Positions 12,201 through 27,200 of a DNA stretch of 64,000 nucleotides are shown here, piece by piece. The DNA is from Edolisoma coerulescens. Taxonomy: Eukaryota > Chordata > Aves > Passeriformes > Campephagidae. A program made the translations under genes and the position numbers. The stretch lies in contig VWZW01000853.1 of NCBI GenBank assembly GCA_013397115.1, positions 635,768 through 699,767 of the forward strand. Reading direction: 5' to 3'. Every line of letters begins with the position of its first letter. Positions within the stretch are counted from its first letter, which is position 1. Below the pieces are notes generated by a model, which was not told where the DNA came from, made no database searches, and saw only the letters and a list, made by a program, of their open reading frames with translations.

Positions 12201-15200
12201 TTTACTATTTACAGCTTTATAGCACGATGTGATGTACCCAAAGTTGCTTGTTTTCTGTATCCGATTGGGTGGTGGCAGTGGTTCCAAAGGAAAGAGACTG
12301 TGGTAGCTGTCCACTTCCGCAGGAACTGCTAAAATCAGTTTATACACAGAAACACATTAGGCCTCAGTCAACTTGAAGAAAGTTACTGAGCAGCAGAGAA
12401 AATTAAAATGACTTTCACAAATATGTAAATTATCTTCACCATCTTTTAGGTGCACGTGAAGTTAAAATTCACTATTTTTGCTTTAATACCAACGTACTGG
12501 TAGGTTCCTAAAAGTGATCCCACAGAGCTAAAATAATTGTCTTCAGAAAAACCGTTACACCAAGTAAAATCAACAGAATAGATGCACAGTTCCATCTGCC
12601 ATTTTCTCATTTACCTTAGAAATTCACCCTTACAAATGACATTTCTTTGGTGGTTTTCGTACACTGATTCATTAATAAGCACCATTTTCCATGCAGACTT
12701 CTACCACAGTAAGAACCCCAATTTCATCAGAAAAAAAAAAGTATCAGTCTTCTGCGTTTTAATATACTGGTTAAGAAAACAAGGAGAGAGAAGTGCTAAA
12801 GGTTTACAAATCAGGTTAAGAGATTACCCTTGCACTTCTCCTGGACTAAAACACTAAACTGCATTTTTTTAACTGCATCATTATCTTACTATGCACACAT
12901 TTAAGAAGTAAAGATTCTGCAACCAAAAACTGTTTAAATCAAGCTGAATAATGTAAATTCCCCAAAAGCCAAATCACATTAAATAGTATATGGTTCTTTT
13001 GCCTGACATCTAGTACAAAGCCTTCTGATATACCAGCCAATTAACTTCAAAACACACTGCTTTGCTCGTTTACATAGAACCTTTGAAAAACATGCATCGT
13101 TTAAAGAAGTACCTAATATCTACACAGTAATACAAAACTGTTCTTCACAATGCTTTACTGCCTTCATGTTTTTTCCTTTCTCAGCAATTTCAAGTATTCC
13201 TAACCATTAAGGAGTTTCAAAACAGAAGAAAATTAGAATAGAAGAGAGAAAAAATAATTCATATTTCTAAAACACTTTGCTTTTGGTTATCCACAGCCGA
13301 GGCTGATGATTAAGGCTTCATGAAAAATTAAAAACAAGTGACATTTTTTGCAAGATGTTATTAATACTGATGAATGTGCATGGTTGCAGAAAAACATGAT
13401 CACTGTTTAGATTCATAAGAAACACACACTTACCAGGAATATCAGCCTGATCAATCTGGGCCATTGTTATTAAGTGTCTGTTGATGAGTTCCTGAAGGAA
13501 AAATTAAGTCAAGTTTTGAACATTATAATTCAGCTCATCAGTTTTGATAACTTAAGAGAACACTGTCTTTGAAGTACAAGCTACCTGCACTAAAATAGAG
13601 AACTGATACAAGTGTCCAGGGGAGAGAGGGTCAGAAGACCACTAGCTTGAAAATTTGAATGACAAAATACCTAAATTCTGAAAGGAGCTTCAGAGGACAC
13701 TTGTTGTAGCCAGCATTGACAAAGGCACCTTCTACAGTAAAGCTGAAATAAATAACACTGACAGCCAGCCTTGAGATGACGAGCCCTGAGAAGGGCTCTT
13801 CAACTAACACCTGCATACATTTTCACTTCAGTGGGAGACTTTAAAACTGAATAGTACTGCAGCTTAAAAGAATGCTACAAAAATAAACCCATGCACACCA
13901 AAAAAATACATCAGTAATAGTACTGAGCTGAATAGTAAATCACAGAATGCAGATTAGAGTGCAGTCATAGATGTTGCAATTCACCCCCACCCTCTGTTGT
14001 ACTCCACCTATTACAAGATTTGATTTTTCAAATTCTCCACAGAAAAAATTGACTGCACAGATTGTAAGTCCCCATTTCTCTTCTACCATTACCAATTTTC
14101 TATTTTTTGATATGCAATTTTCCTTTAAACTCTCCATCATCTTACCTGTCTGAGCTCATCTGCCATGAAGAAGGAAGGTGCATTTGCTTTTGGCTGCATG
14201 TAAGCAACATGAGGTGCAGCTGGATGGTAGATGTGGTAGTTTGGAAATACCTAAAAATAAAATATTTCAAGAAGCTTTTTAAAATCCTTAAGGATAAGGT
14301 AAGTGAAGAGTTTTCTCACTCTTCCAGTTCAAACTACAGAAATATGAAATCTTCATGTACAGTACAAGTTACAAATAAACTGTCAGATACGTTACAATTT
14401 TTTTATGTGGTATTCACTTCTACTGATTTCAAGGGGGACATATGTATGTATATATGTACATACATAGTTATTTTAACATTTTTGTAACTGCCTTTTCCCT
14501 GTCACTGTAAATGTAAGACCTATTTAACCTATCAGAAAGAAAAACCTGACTTCTTGATATTTTCTCATTATATATGCATCCACTGAGACACAGAGAATGC
14601 TTTCTTTCTATTGCTATATTAAAACCCCACAAAGCTCTACACAGCTCTAAACGAAAAAATACATAAAAATTTCACTGGTCCTTATCTTTCAGTGACTTTT
14701 GGAGAACAACTAAAATAATTAAAAGGTCTAATCTTCATATGGAATAAGCAGTTTAGATTTTTAAAAATAGTATCTGTAGTATCAACCAATTCAGCCCTTA
14801 CAAACTCCAGACAGCTGTGTATTGAAAGCCAACATACCATTCCTGTGAGAGGTGCTGGAGTTGTATCAGTGTAGAAGTATGTTGTTCCACCCACTGTTTC
14901 CTTCTGGATCACCTGGCCAGTAGATGGAGGCTGAGAGACAGCATTAGCGACAGACGCAGAGGCACTAGTAGGCACCATATAGTTTGCTGGGTTAGGAGTA
15001 TGACTTCTTCTTCGAGGAGCAGGAGATGTATGAGGAGTTATTTTGGGAGAATGAAGAGGAGAAGATCCTGCTGACAGTGACATTCCTTAAAAAAAACCAC
15101 CAGAAGATATTCTTGATCAAATCTGTCACCAAAACATTTTAGCAATTTCAGAAAAACAGCCTTCACTACCAACAATCTCCTGAGCAGGTGAGACACTTAA

Positions 15201-18200
15201 CTCTTCACATAGATATAGAAATCCTTGAGAGATAAAACAGTAAGAGCATGACTGAACAAATATATTTTCCCAAAAATGCGTGCTTAGTGCAGAGAGATAG
15301 GTCTTGGGAACTTACGATATACACGTGCAGAACTGAAATGAAAAACATAGAAGTAGCTGAAAGGGGAAGACAAGTCAAAGTAATGCTGTGTCTAGAAGAT
15401 AGTTCATTAAACTGCGAAAAGATAAAGTATTGATGACATATATGTAAGTGAGTGTTTACTTAACAGTTACATGAGCAGTCAATGGAGTTTGCTAAGCTGT
15501 AACTCACTTCACCTAATTATGCATGTACCTTTCATTAGAACTCCACAGCAATGAATGTCTCCAGTAATACAGCACACACAGAAGTGTGTTAATAATACAC
15601 AATAGGCTACTATTAATAACTTCAGGAGAGTAGTTACCTATTTTCCTGTAATTATTATATTCAAAACTCATCTTCCAAAAGATACATTTAATATGTAAAG
15701 ATAGGTGATATCTCATTATATGAATTCCAGCAAAACATTTCTGCTGGGATTTTCTAATTTATTTGAAAATATTTTACTGGCTGGTGTTCACCTTCAACAT
15801 TACAGAGGCAACTCGACCAAAGCCTGAGAAACCCTGCTTCTAAACAAAGTGCATCAATGAGAAAAAAACAAGGGCAACTTTTTTGCGTGCACACTTTTTA
15901 GTTACCAAAAAGTTTAATTACTTCAAGAGTTATTGCATGCAGAATTCTCAGATTTGCTTATTTATAAAAATTTAGGTGTAAAATAGACATTCCAGGGTGT
16001 TGCTGAGGAAGAGATAGCACTTCAAAAAAACTCCCTGCAGAGCTACTTACTAGTAGAAGATCTGAGATATTCAGGTCTTCAGATTAACACCACGGAAAAC
16101 ATCTTTGAAATTTACTGTTGCTCAGTTCAGACTAGGACATACTTTCTCTTCTATATAATCAGAATTGGGTTAGTCATCCTAAATCCTTTTCTTGACAGGA
16201 TAGAAGATACACAACTTTCATATTTACCGTTCTATTGACAGCTGAGAATTCTTCTCTAATTAAGAATTCTGTTAGTTATTACTCAGATATTTGATTAAAT
16301 TAATTCCGTAAATTCTAGTAACCACAGTAATTTAAGCAAATATCCAACTAACGAAAGAGCAATTTTTTTTGCATACACACTTTTTAGTTACATAAACTAG
16401 TTTATTTAACTTCAATCATGAGTTACTGTATGCAGAGTTCTCAAAATGCATCATCACTAGAGTGTAGGAGTGATTTTACACTCGTATCGTGTCCCTAAAG
16501 TAATCTCATCCCTCCCACACTTCATTTTTTCTTTTTTAAACAAAAGACAAAAGCAAATAACAGTTTCAGTATTAACAAGTAAGCAGCAGCTTGGGAAAAA
16601 TTATTTTGAAGCTATATTATCCTAATGATACTAGAATATTTGATACTAGATATTAGAATATTTGTAACCTTTCATTTAGTTCCTCTCATTTACTCCTTTG
16701 ACATATCAAAAAACATGCTTATTAACTCAGCACAATTCTCTTTTATTCCTCCAAAATGAATAGTTCCAACAAAATAAACAAGATTTTTTTAAATCTAAGC
16801 TGTGGGAAAATCATATGCCTTTCTTTTAAATTGTGTCTTTTAAGTCATTTATTCTTTTTATAAAAATGTAAAATACAAGAATATGAAAGGAAAAAAAGTC
16901 TGCACTTTTCTAGGCCAGAACTTTTCCTTATATTAATACATGTACATGTGTGTACACACATCTTGTAGATAAGCAATATTGTAGAATACTGCTGATTAGT
17001 GTACTAACTTAAAAAGAAAATTATAATAGGCACTTCTAAATGGTAACATAAATAGTCTCCTAAAAATCTGTTTAGAAATTAACTGTATGACTGTAAAACA
17101 TTACACATTTTGATAGCACAAATTTATGCTACAAAGGCAAGTAAGTTTTCATTAAGGTAAAAGTTACCTTGACTGAGTAACACTTCAGTATTTCAACAGC
17201 TACTGTAAAGATTGTTACATTTTTAACAAAAGACTAAAACACGAATGCATTCTTAATTCACTGGGGGAAAAGATCATTTTCAAAGGAAACAATATATTAG
17301 TATTAGAAGTTGAAGGATGACTAAAGTGGCCACTAAACTGAAACAATGCTACAGTTTGTGATATTCAGGAGTTCTCTTTATTTATGGAAAGTTACTGACA
17401 TGCCTTTTTCACTCTATTCCAATAAAGCAGTATTAACTGAAGTTCTTGCAAGCACATCAACTCAACCCAGGCAGGAATAACCGGCTTCAAGAATAACTGC
17501 TTCAATAAAACAGTCAACTGTAGGGATCATGAAATAAAAACTCAGCAGACTTCATATACACTGACGGGAAATTAATTGAAGACGTCTCTACTTTAAAATA
17601 AACCCTATATGTACAAGACACAGTATACAGTAAATAATACCTTAAAGAAAAGTGAAGACTTGCAACTAGCTAAAATTATACTGTGACCTTCTACTGCAAG
17701 TTTCCCAGAAGAAAAAAGATCTCTAGTGGTTTTTACGGATACAATTTCAAAAAATTTCCACTTTAAGATTTACTTTTCAAAAAAATTTATTCCTGCCGAA
17801 GAACAGTTACACACATAAATCCTTAATGTCTTTGCACAGGTATTAATGCAAGACTGAAAGAAAAGGATCACAGCATTACATAAATCCTTTCAGATGGACT
17901 TCCAGTCTAATTAGGTCTCATTTTGAAAGGACATTGAGAGTTCAGTGAAAATCATCTGGCAGGCAGAACATATGGGCTCCTTATTTACCAATACGCATAG
18001 TGAGCTCAGGAGATGAAAGAAGCTTGACTACAGTTTGATTTTACACTACTAGAACAATATACTATACATGCCACAAGAATTTTGCTCCTAGTGGCATGGT
18101 GGGTACAGACAGGCTGAGACAACAAATACTGAAGGTGATAGATTCTTCTGAGAGACTTGCATTACATTCTGCACAATCTAAATAAGTATTGAAAGCCCAG

Positions 18201-21200
18201 TATAACAAAAGAAAAAAGGAAAGAAAGGAAAAAAACTTCTAATACAGTGAAACTTATGCATATTTAGGTACTTAAGGCAGCAAATAGAATGCACAAACTC
18301 AAGCAGATATCACCAACTTCATCAGTATTTCAGTCAGTTAAAAGCATACTAATATTAATATTTAATCATAACAAAGAGAATTAGAGGAAAATAAAGGAAA
18401 ATAGCTATAATAAAAAGTGAATATATATTCCTACTGACTCATACTCAAGGAAAAAGATGTTACTAAACATACAGTAGTAACAATAGAACCACACCTCACA
18501 GTATTAGGCTGGGTTTAATAGCACAGTTTATATAAATGCCTATTCACTTAAGGGCCTAAGAAAAAATGGGCTTTGAAAAATCTACTTATGATACATATAT
18601 ATATATTTATATATAACTATATATATACACACAGATATATCATACCAATGATCTTGACAAATACCATTAAGCTTTCTCTATGAGAGGGTTCAAGATTCTC
18701 CTATATTAAAATTCAAATGCCAATAGGAATACTATGACAGACACCAAAAAGCCTATTTCAAATTGTCCCTCCTGAGACTTTTCTACCAGCAAAGGTGGCT
18801 CTCTACTCCTCGTCTTGGGGAATCTTAATACGCTTCATGAAGAAGTCAAATACAATCTTAAAAGATGAACTGCAAGGAGAAAGGGCTTCTTTCACTTCAC
18901 TGTTATTTATATTTAAAAAGAGGTGGCATCGTATGCAGCTGTCATGGTGTCATACCAACATGGAATGGTTGCGGGATTTGAAGAACTTTTCACAATATTC
19001 ACCGTGATTGTGCAGGCTACCTACACACACCTGCAGCTCCTGATGCTATTCTTTTCCTGTAAGGAGAGAAATCGTATTTACATATCCCTCTTTATTCTTA
19101 TATTTTCATTTCTTGCCTTGTGTTTTATTTTTGAAGTTTCACTGTGACTGAGGAAAGGGAAATGGCAGACTTGGACATGCATTTGAGGCAATGCTCAAAG
19201 ACATTTTATGAGGTTAATGCTTCTAATAAAGCTTTGTAGCACTCAATGTATTTGAATTAAAAGCCAGGTTGTATTTTAAATCTGAGAATTCACACAGATA
19301 ATCAGGATCAAAGGGCATCAAGCATGATCTCTTAATGACTCAGTATCTACAACTTTTTGATTTAATAAGAATATACAACTTAGTGAGGCACGATTTCATT
19401 AAGCTCGTGTGGATGCAAATCAGCTGGCCTACAACATTAAAGGTTTTAAAAAACCTTCAAGTGTTGCCTACAAATTTACTAGTCTACAACCATATCCCTA
19501 TGTCTCTAATGTTTGTAACACATCCAGAGGTCAAAAATTAAACATTTAATATTTTATCACTTTAATGCTCTGTACTTTAGAGATACCCCAGACTACTAGG
19601 TAAATTTTGAAGTATGACAAAGCAAAGTAAATCATAAAATCAGGTGATTTCAAGAACTTAAAGTAGCATCCTTAAATTCATTAAATATTTCTTTTTATTG
19701 TAAGCTGTCTATCAGGTCATTACCATTGCAGCTGTGTATTCTCAAGTTAATTAAATCTGCTTCATTCCCTAAACAATTAAAATCATCAATTCTTCCTCTT
19801 CAGTTTTAATTGGGGAAAAGATAATTTTACAGTCTCTTTGTCTTCTCCTGTCCTTACATTATTCTGGAATGCCTGCAGAACTTCCTCTGCACCATATTTG
19901 ATCCAGGAGGATGGAACAAGCTCTTGGGGCCTTCAGCCACACAAACCACTGCAGCTGAAAGTGCTCCATCTCCAGCTGGGTCTGTGGGCTCTGAGAGCTA
20001 CACTCTTGCAGCTTATCATAAATGGAGATGTGTCAACTGGACACAAGCACAACACCTTCATACTCCTGGCTCCTAAGCCCGCAGGTTCAGACTGGCAGCA
20101 GAAACGGGATCTCTTAGGTTCTGAGCTTATGCAGAATGTGACTTGGACTAAATTCAGAAGCAACAGCAATTTGCTGTCACTTCCATCAGTGACAAAGGCA
20201 TCATTCTTTAGCTATAACCTAGCTTTAGCAAACCCAAGACAGACAGATTTTTGCTATTGGGAGCCATATCTGCTCTCTCTCAAGTTTAAACACAGCAAGA
20301 TATCTTATCACTTCGATGACACGCACAAATTTCTTTCATACACGGTGTTGCATATTTTAATGACATTAATACTCTAAAACAGCTACACAGGACTGGGTAA
20401 GATAAGCTTGTTAGTAAAAGTGCTATTTGAAGATTGTCAACTCCTTACTAAACTTCCCACACAAAGGACAAACAGGGTGTGCTTGCTAGCAAGGAAAGGG
20501 AGGAGCAACAAGATAGGATTCAGGTGAGTTTATGGAAAAAGAGTTTGGGAATGGTGAAGGAGATCTGTTTACAACTCTTCACTGAAACAATTTTCTCCCA
20601 TCATTTGTGTAAGTTGCATTTTACATCACTCTATTTCTATACCCTATTAAAGGCTACCAAGATGAAGATTGACTCTGTGTTGAGATTACCCTAGAAAGCA
20701 CTTAGGTAAGTAAATGTGTGAATGTAGGAGTAACCTTCTTCCATGCTATATCCTAATCGATAGGTCAGGCATGGATACAAAGTTATCCACTAAAGAATTT
20801 TAGGTTTCCCCTGTCATATTTTTCAGTATTTCTTCCGTACTGTTGATAAGACAGGCAGAACAAATATTTTCCACAGACAATTGAGTTATGTATGAAATAC
20901 TAGATGTCAAAAGTGGTTTTGATTTATACCTACCTTTAGAGAAACCTCAGAAATTTGGTATGTGAAAGAACTTGTATTTTTCCATCATCAAGAAGGAAAT
21001 CAAAGGACTGTTTTCATTATTTACCTACTTTGTTATGAGTGAATAAAACTATGGAAGTCTTAAATTATTCCTACTACATTTCCTTATTTCTTATGAAATT
21101 TTAATTTCCTCCAGTACCCTGTCAATTAGTATAAGCAATCTTAATCTCACAGAAATACGTAAATCCGCAAAGCTATTCCACTGGAGAGTATGCACCCATT

Positions 21201-24200
21201 AACTGGAAGGAGACTTATCTTCATTCAAAGGAAAATTCTTATAAACTCTTTATATGGGTTTCATTTGAATTTGTTTTCACTTACTGAAACCTAACAGATC
21301 TCAACCATTTTTTCATGGCAACTTCAGAATGTATTTAAACATTTTTTATTCTGTTATCCAGCATGATCTAAGTGGTGAAGTTTCCCCGCACAAAGATACT
21401 GCTTTCTTATTTAAGAGCCTAATTTTTCAGAAACAGCACCTCCTAGCTGACCTTGAGGTAACAGGAATTTCTGTGGATGTATACTGTTGACAGCTTTTAT
21501 GTTGACATTTAAATAAAAATAAATGTCTATAAGCAGTATTTACATAGGACACTTAGGTTCAGAGAATTCTGCACTCAGTGAGAGAAGAAAAAAGCTTTTA
21601 GAAAAATTCAGAGACTCCAACCAAGATCCCTACTTCAAACAGTATTTTCTTTTTAATCATACAGGAAGAGCAGGGAAACAAGCCAACTCTGCCTGAAATC
21701 AGCTCTTATGAATACTCCCCCATCCCTCTTGTCCATAAACAAACAATAGTATCTGAGGCTAGAAAGTATGCAGCATTGGTATCTATATTTATTTCCAGGA
21801 GCTGAAATTGTTGTGCGAACTTCTTTCATCAGCGTTACTTATCCTTTCAAGTATTACTTACAGATAGTAAAGAAATTGGACTGTGAAGGATCCCTCTGAG
21901 ACCCCACTGGACACTTTCCAAAAGTAGATCATTTTACTGTATTCTATTTAATCCTTTACACACTTTTCAATCCAGGTGACAAGGCTGAGAGGCATATAAA
22001 CACAACAGTTTTCCAATAAGACGGTACAGCACAATATAGTATCAAGCAGACACAGTACCACAACATGTTCATTTGGTCAGCAGAAGCATCAATCACTTTC
22101 CTAACCTGCTCCAGTAAGTTTTTACATGCAAGCTAAATGCTGGCTTCTCTCACATTGACACTGGCATCAAGAAAGACTGAAGTTCATTTTAATAAATGGT
22201 AATTGCCAATAGATGTTTAAAAAAATAATTTGTAACATTTGTCTGTCTGCCTTTTGGCAGCTACCTAATGCTTCTTGTCAGCCACAAGAGACTGCTGGAG
22301 GTTTAAGTATGTACAGAAACTCATTAAAGAATCTGCAGTGTGAATATCCAGATCTGCTGATGACTATATATATGACTACATATTAGAAATATTTTAATTT
22401 TATTTAAACAGAATTATTAGAATTCAGTTAACATTCTAAGAACAGAAGACTGAAAGATGCATGTAGGGCTTGAACTTTCTAAATGTGTAAAAAAAAATCT
22501 GTCACTCAATTATATGACTGCATGGAACACATTTTAGTAAGAGTTTTAAACCTGGTAAATAACAATGAAGTGGTCTTAAAAGTCTGAGATTACATGTGAC
22601 AGATACAACAAAAATTAATACTATTTTGCAAGGCAAAGTATTTTAGAATTAGCTTGTCTTCTACTTTTTGTTTTTAATCCAGATTTTAAAGTCCTCATAT
22701 ACTCTCATTAATATTGCAAATAATTCCATCTACATCACACAGTCTAGAAACAAATAAAAAGAGCAGATCAGTGTGTGGTAATCCAAGACCATACGTATTT
22801 TAGATTCTAATGCATTTCTAGACTATGGGTAGTTTAAATCATCTTCAGGTATTGCTCTGGCAAGAACCATGTAGGACATAGCATGAGATAACTCAGCTAT
22901 CCTTTTCCCCAAAACGAGCAGAGTTAAGTTGTTAATTTCAGAGCTGCTGTGGCTGAGCAGATTTCACAGCCTGCAGTGTGATTTCCATACTACTGGAAGA
23001 TAAATCCAAGTTCCTCTACTTTTTGAAGATTGTCTTAAAATTAAGAGCTCAAGTAGGAGGTAGCTACATTTATACCCGATAAATCTGATAACTACATACA
23101 GGGTTATGTTTGACAAAACAAACCACTGTACTACAAATCATTACTCTCAACTTACCTGGTGCTAACCCAGCAGCAGCAGGACTTCCCATGGAGGGGTGAG
23201 AGAACAAGGCTTGAGAGAAGGCAGACATACTTGACTGGGATACATTACTCAGCCTGGAGGTTGATCCTCCTTTGGGAATAAACTCACTTGCAGAAGGATT
23301 TGGTGTCTGTTTAAAAAAAAAAAACAAAACAAAACCTAAATGTTTATTTTAAATGAGAAGTGATGGAGAGTGCCTATTTGCTGGAAAACACTTTCTAGAA
23401 AGGCCTTCTATTACAGGGGGTATTTTTAAGGTACATACAGCTTGCTGACAAGAACAAAGAATACTGGAAGCTGGTCTGCATGAACAAATTTCGATGTGTT
23501 TTTAGCTTATGTCTGAAGTAGTATAAGCAAACTTTCCATATGAACAGCTGGTGTACAAATTCATACAACATTTTGCAAAAGGCTTTCTATAAGCATTACA
23601 ACTACAAGTTGGAGAACAGACGTGACACTGAGAAAGCTTTGCCACAGCTGCACAGACTGCTCCCCCATGACTTCAGCAATTTCATCTCAAACTAACTAGC
23701 AATTTCAAATTAAAGGAGTAAAAATGATTCCTATTAGGAAAGTCACCCCTGCCTCTATTTCAAATAGATCTGTATGTTCAGGTTTTTTTGTGAAGCTAGC
23801 TTCTGTTTTAATTACGTGTGTTTCATTTATCTAGCACCTTTAATAATAAAGTTTAATGTGGTGCCAGAGAAAAAAATAGAAGCAGAATGATGGTCAAACA
23901 TCCAGTATTTGTTAGTACATAAAACATAAACACACAAGCAATTTTTAATTTCTATTAAAATCAGTGCAGACGGTTTTGTAGTTTGGGGTCGTGGTGTTTG
24001 TTTTGAGGTGAGGTTTTTGTTTGATTTGGGGTAGGGAGGGTTAGAAAAAGAAAATCCCACTTAGAGCTCAAAAGGCAAAAAGCTTATTATTGGACAGCCA
24101 ACTACAAATGACATGAGTGGAACAAAAACTACATTAAGCCAAGAAATAAAACCAATTATTACATGAACACTCTGAAAAGCCTGAAGATTATTAAATTATG

Positions 24201-27200
24201 GGGTTTAGTTTATTAAGTAATCTGCAGAGTGCCTCTCAAAAGTGTCTAAACAAGTTAGGTAAAACAAGAACACGGCAACAGCTCCCAAAAGACAAGGGAT
24301 ACTGTTAAGATAATCCATGATCGTTTTTTACAGAAAATTATATTGGACTAGTTTGGTTTCAGGAAGTTTTAAAATGACCAAATATATCAGCTGTTAGTCA
24401 AATTACCCATATTGATTTTACCAATATAGTGGCATCAGAGAAAGTAAGTTAGTGCCAAATCAGAAGCGAAGTGTGAACATCAATTTAGCCAGTGAAGAAA
24501 GCATTTGAAAAGAGTTTCTGTTAATTGGGTTTTGATACCTTTATTTCAATATTCCTGCCAAATATAGTATTAATGTATTTCGAAGCACTGAAAAAGAAGA
24601 TTCTCAAAGTTGTAAAATTAAAGAAGATGCCCAGGTTTAAAAGCAAATAGCAAAAATATTCTATCTTTAATCACACAGTAAATTTTAACCACTACCCATT
24701 TTATGATATCAACTTTACCAGCTTGTCATCTTACATGTGCATGTTTCTGAATACTCAAGGAACATCTATAAGCAAATATGTAGATTGTGAACTAAAACAC
24801 TTATATTTAAATGGGTAAAGAGCTCACATGAATTTTAAAACTCTTTAATCACAGTTAAGGAAAGCATATTAAGATATTCACTAATACAGCAAAACAAATG
24901 ATAAGTTGAATTATACAGACTGAAAACACATAACTGACATATTTATACTCAAAAGGTAATATTCTGGACTTATCTGAATTTAGGTACAGGAATAACTAAG
25001 AGAATGGTGTTCCTCTAGATAAAAACTGGCATGCAACCATTCAGCGAAATCTGCACTGAAACTGGAGAAAACTACAGAGGTGGTAAAGAGTAAAGTAGAA
25101 CTTTTCCAAACAGCGACAGAGCTCAACAGTCATCAAACAAAACAACTGGGAGAGCAAGGGACAGAATTTGTAACATCTTGCTAAAGGAACGTAATTCTAA
25201 AGAACTACAAGATCCACATTTTTCCACTGCTAAAAGCAACAATGACACATCCACAGCTCTATCACACCTAAATACTGTGTCAACCAGGCAACAAGGGTGG
25301 GATATAGCATTAGTTTTGAATCATGCAAGCAGAGAGAAAGACACCTTCTGGAAGATAACTCAGACTTTCATAGAGCAACTGAGAGTTCCCAAAATTTTGA
25401 GTTCCCAAAATGCCATCCACAGCATTCTGATTAAACTCTTACTATTTTCATCCAATGATTCAAACAACTCTTACAAGCACAGAGACGCTTCTTATTTCTA
25501 AATGCTTTCTGCAAGTTTCATAGACCAGTTTTGGCATCTAAAAGTTACTTATTTACTATAAAGTTACTTACTTACTAAGTTACCTACCACCATCAAAATT
25601 TTTAAATGCAGCTTCACTTTAAAAGAAAGTTCCACTTTAACTGGTAGGTGTTTTAATTTATCCAAGTGAAAGTCAAACCCAGGAATCTGCTAGGGCTGAT
25701 CTGGTTTATGCTATAGAATTACAAACAGCAATAGGTCAAGTCTGATGAAAATTCAGTTTCATTCTACTTTTTGATATCACAATTCAAGATGAGCACCAAA
25801 GCCTGCTAAGATTAAGTTGTTTTTACATAGCTTTGATGAAAATACTGTATATGAGTAAACAGCTTTGATTTACAAAGATAGGCCCTATACTATGAAAGCC
25901 TGTTTTACTTCTCTGTGATGCTACAAACATGAAGCTGCAATCTAAGACTTTCCCCACTGGTAAAAAAAAAAAAGTGTTTTAACTTCTGGTTACAATTTTA
26001 AAAGACCCTTCCATCTTCAAGTTGTTTCCTAAATACAGAAAAACACTGAACTTCCACAGTCACTAGCCAGAATAAACTAATCCAAGTAATACAGCAAATT
26101 TTAGTAACTGGTGGTCAAAACCAGCAAATACTGTCAAACAATTTGAAGCTTAAGCCCCAATCCACATTTAACTTCATTACATTTATGCAAAGCTGCAGTT
26201 CTTAAAAACTTTTATGCTTTTGAAAACATTTTATCTGAAGTAAAACATTAATTTTTCTGAATACAATTTTCTTCCATGAAAATAATTTATATAATTAGGC
26301 CAGAATAAGTGACTAAACTAAGTGAGGGAGTGTAGTATTACTATAAGTTTTTTAATATTTAATATTTTAATTATTTTTGAATCATTGCACCCAACCATTT
26401 TGCAGCAATGACCATGCAAATATGCCAGAATTAGAAAGCCACATTCTTAATGGCCAATGATTCAAAATATTATATTTCCGGCCTGAAAAAATACCCTACT
26501 TTTACTCTGTCAACTCATAATACAAAGTATAAATTCCAGTTTTAGTTCTACATTTGAATCAACAGTAGGCTTGAAAATCTGTTTAAATGGTAACTATGTT
26601 TTAGAACCTGACAGAGTATTCTTACAGTTTTTGCCTCAGAATCCTACCAAACTTCCCAAGATGAAGTAAAAAAAAAAAAATTAAACTCTTATAAGAACGA
26701 AAATACTCTAGACCTCGTTAGTGAAAAACATTTTCTTCATTCTGTATTATGTTTAAATTTTGTATAAGTACAGCTTTTAAACAAATTCCATTTAATTAGT
26801 AATTAATTACTCCTCTCAGAATAAAGTAACTTATTCATGCTAGACGAGGCTTAAAAGTTTAAGTCAGAATAAATCAGGATTGGTAAAATACGTAGAGAAA
26901 ATTGGTATTGAAAACTTATTAATTTTCAGGAGTAACTAAAGAATGGACACGCAAGAATCACGTAATGATTATGCAATACTGACACGTTAAAAGGTAGCAA
27001 ATACACTTCTAAACCCTAAACGATAAACAAAACCTACTACCACTGTCTGCACTGTGTTAAATAAGTCTATTTTCAGTTTCAAATGCAAATGTCCCATAAA
27101 AAGGCACATACAAAATCTCAAAATGCTAATAAACATGTTTTCACCAAACAGCATTAAAGAGAAGGAAGCACAGCTGAGTCAGCTACACTATATTTTTCTA

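Larger units (their letters stand above)
15086..23155 (-). other. PAN3: PAN3 intron, 8.1 kb
   Basis: This intron contains a pair of diverged direct repeats (15871-15950 and 16356-16445), an AT microsatellite (18592-18640) and a more GC-rich plus-strand open frame at 19838-20377. No recognisable exon or RNA gene was seen. The rest is AT-rich intron. Confidence 0.85.

Noticed and set aside
14682..15083. 133-codon minus-strand frame with an ATG as a stand-alone gene
   Set aside because: It is a PAN3 internal exon (14838-15085) read on into the intron. The sequence after PLTGM is intron, and the ATG follows a splice acceptor.
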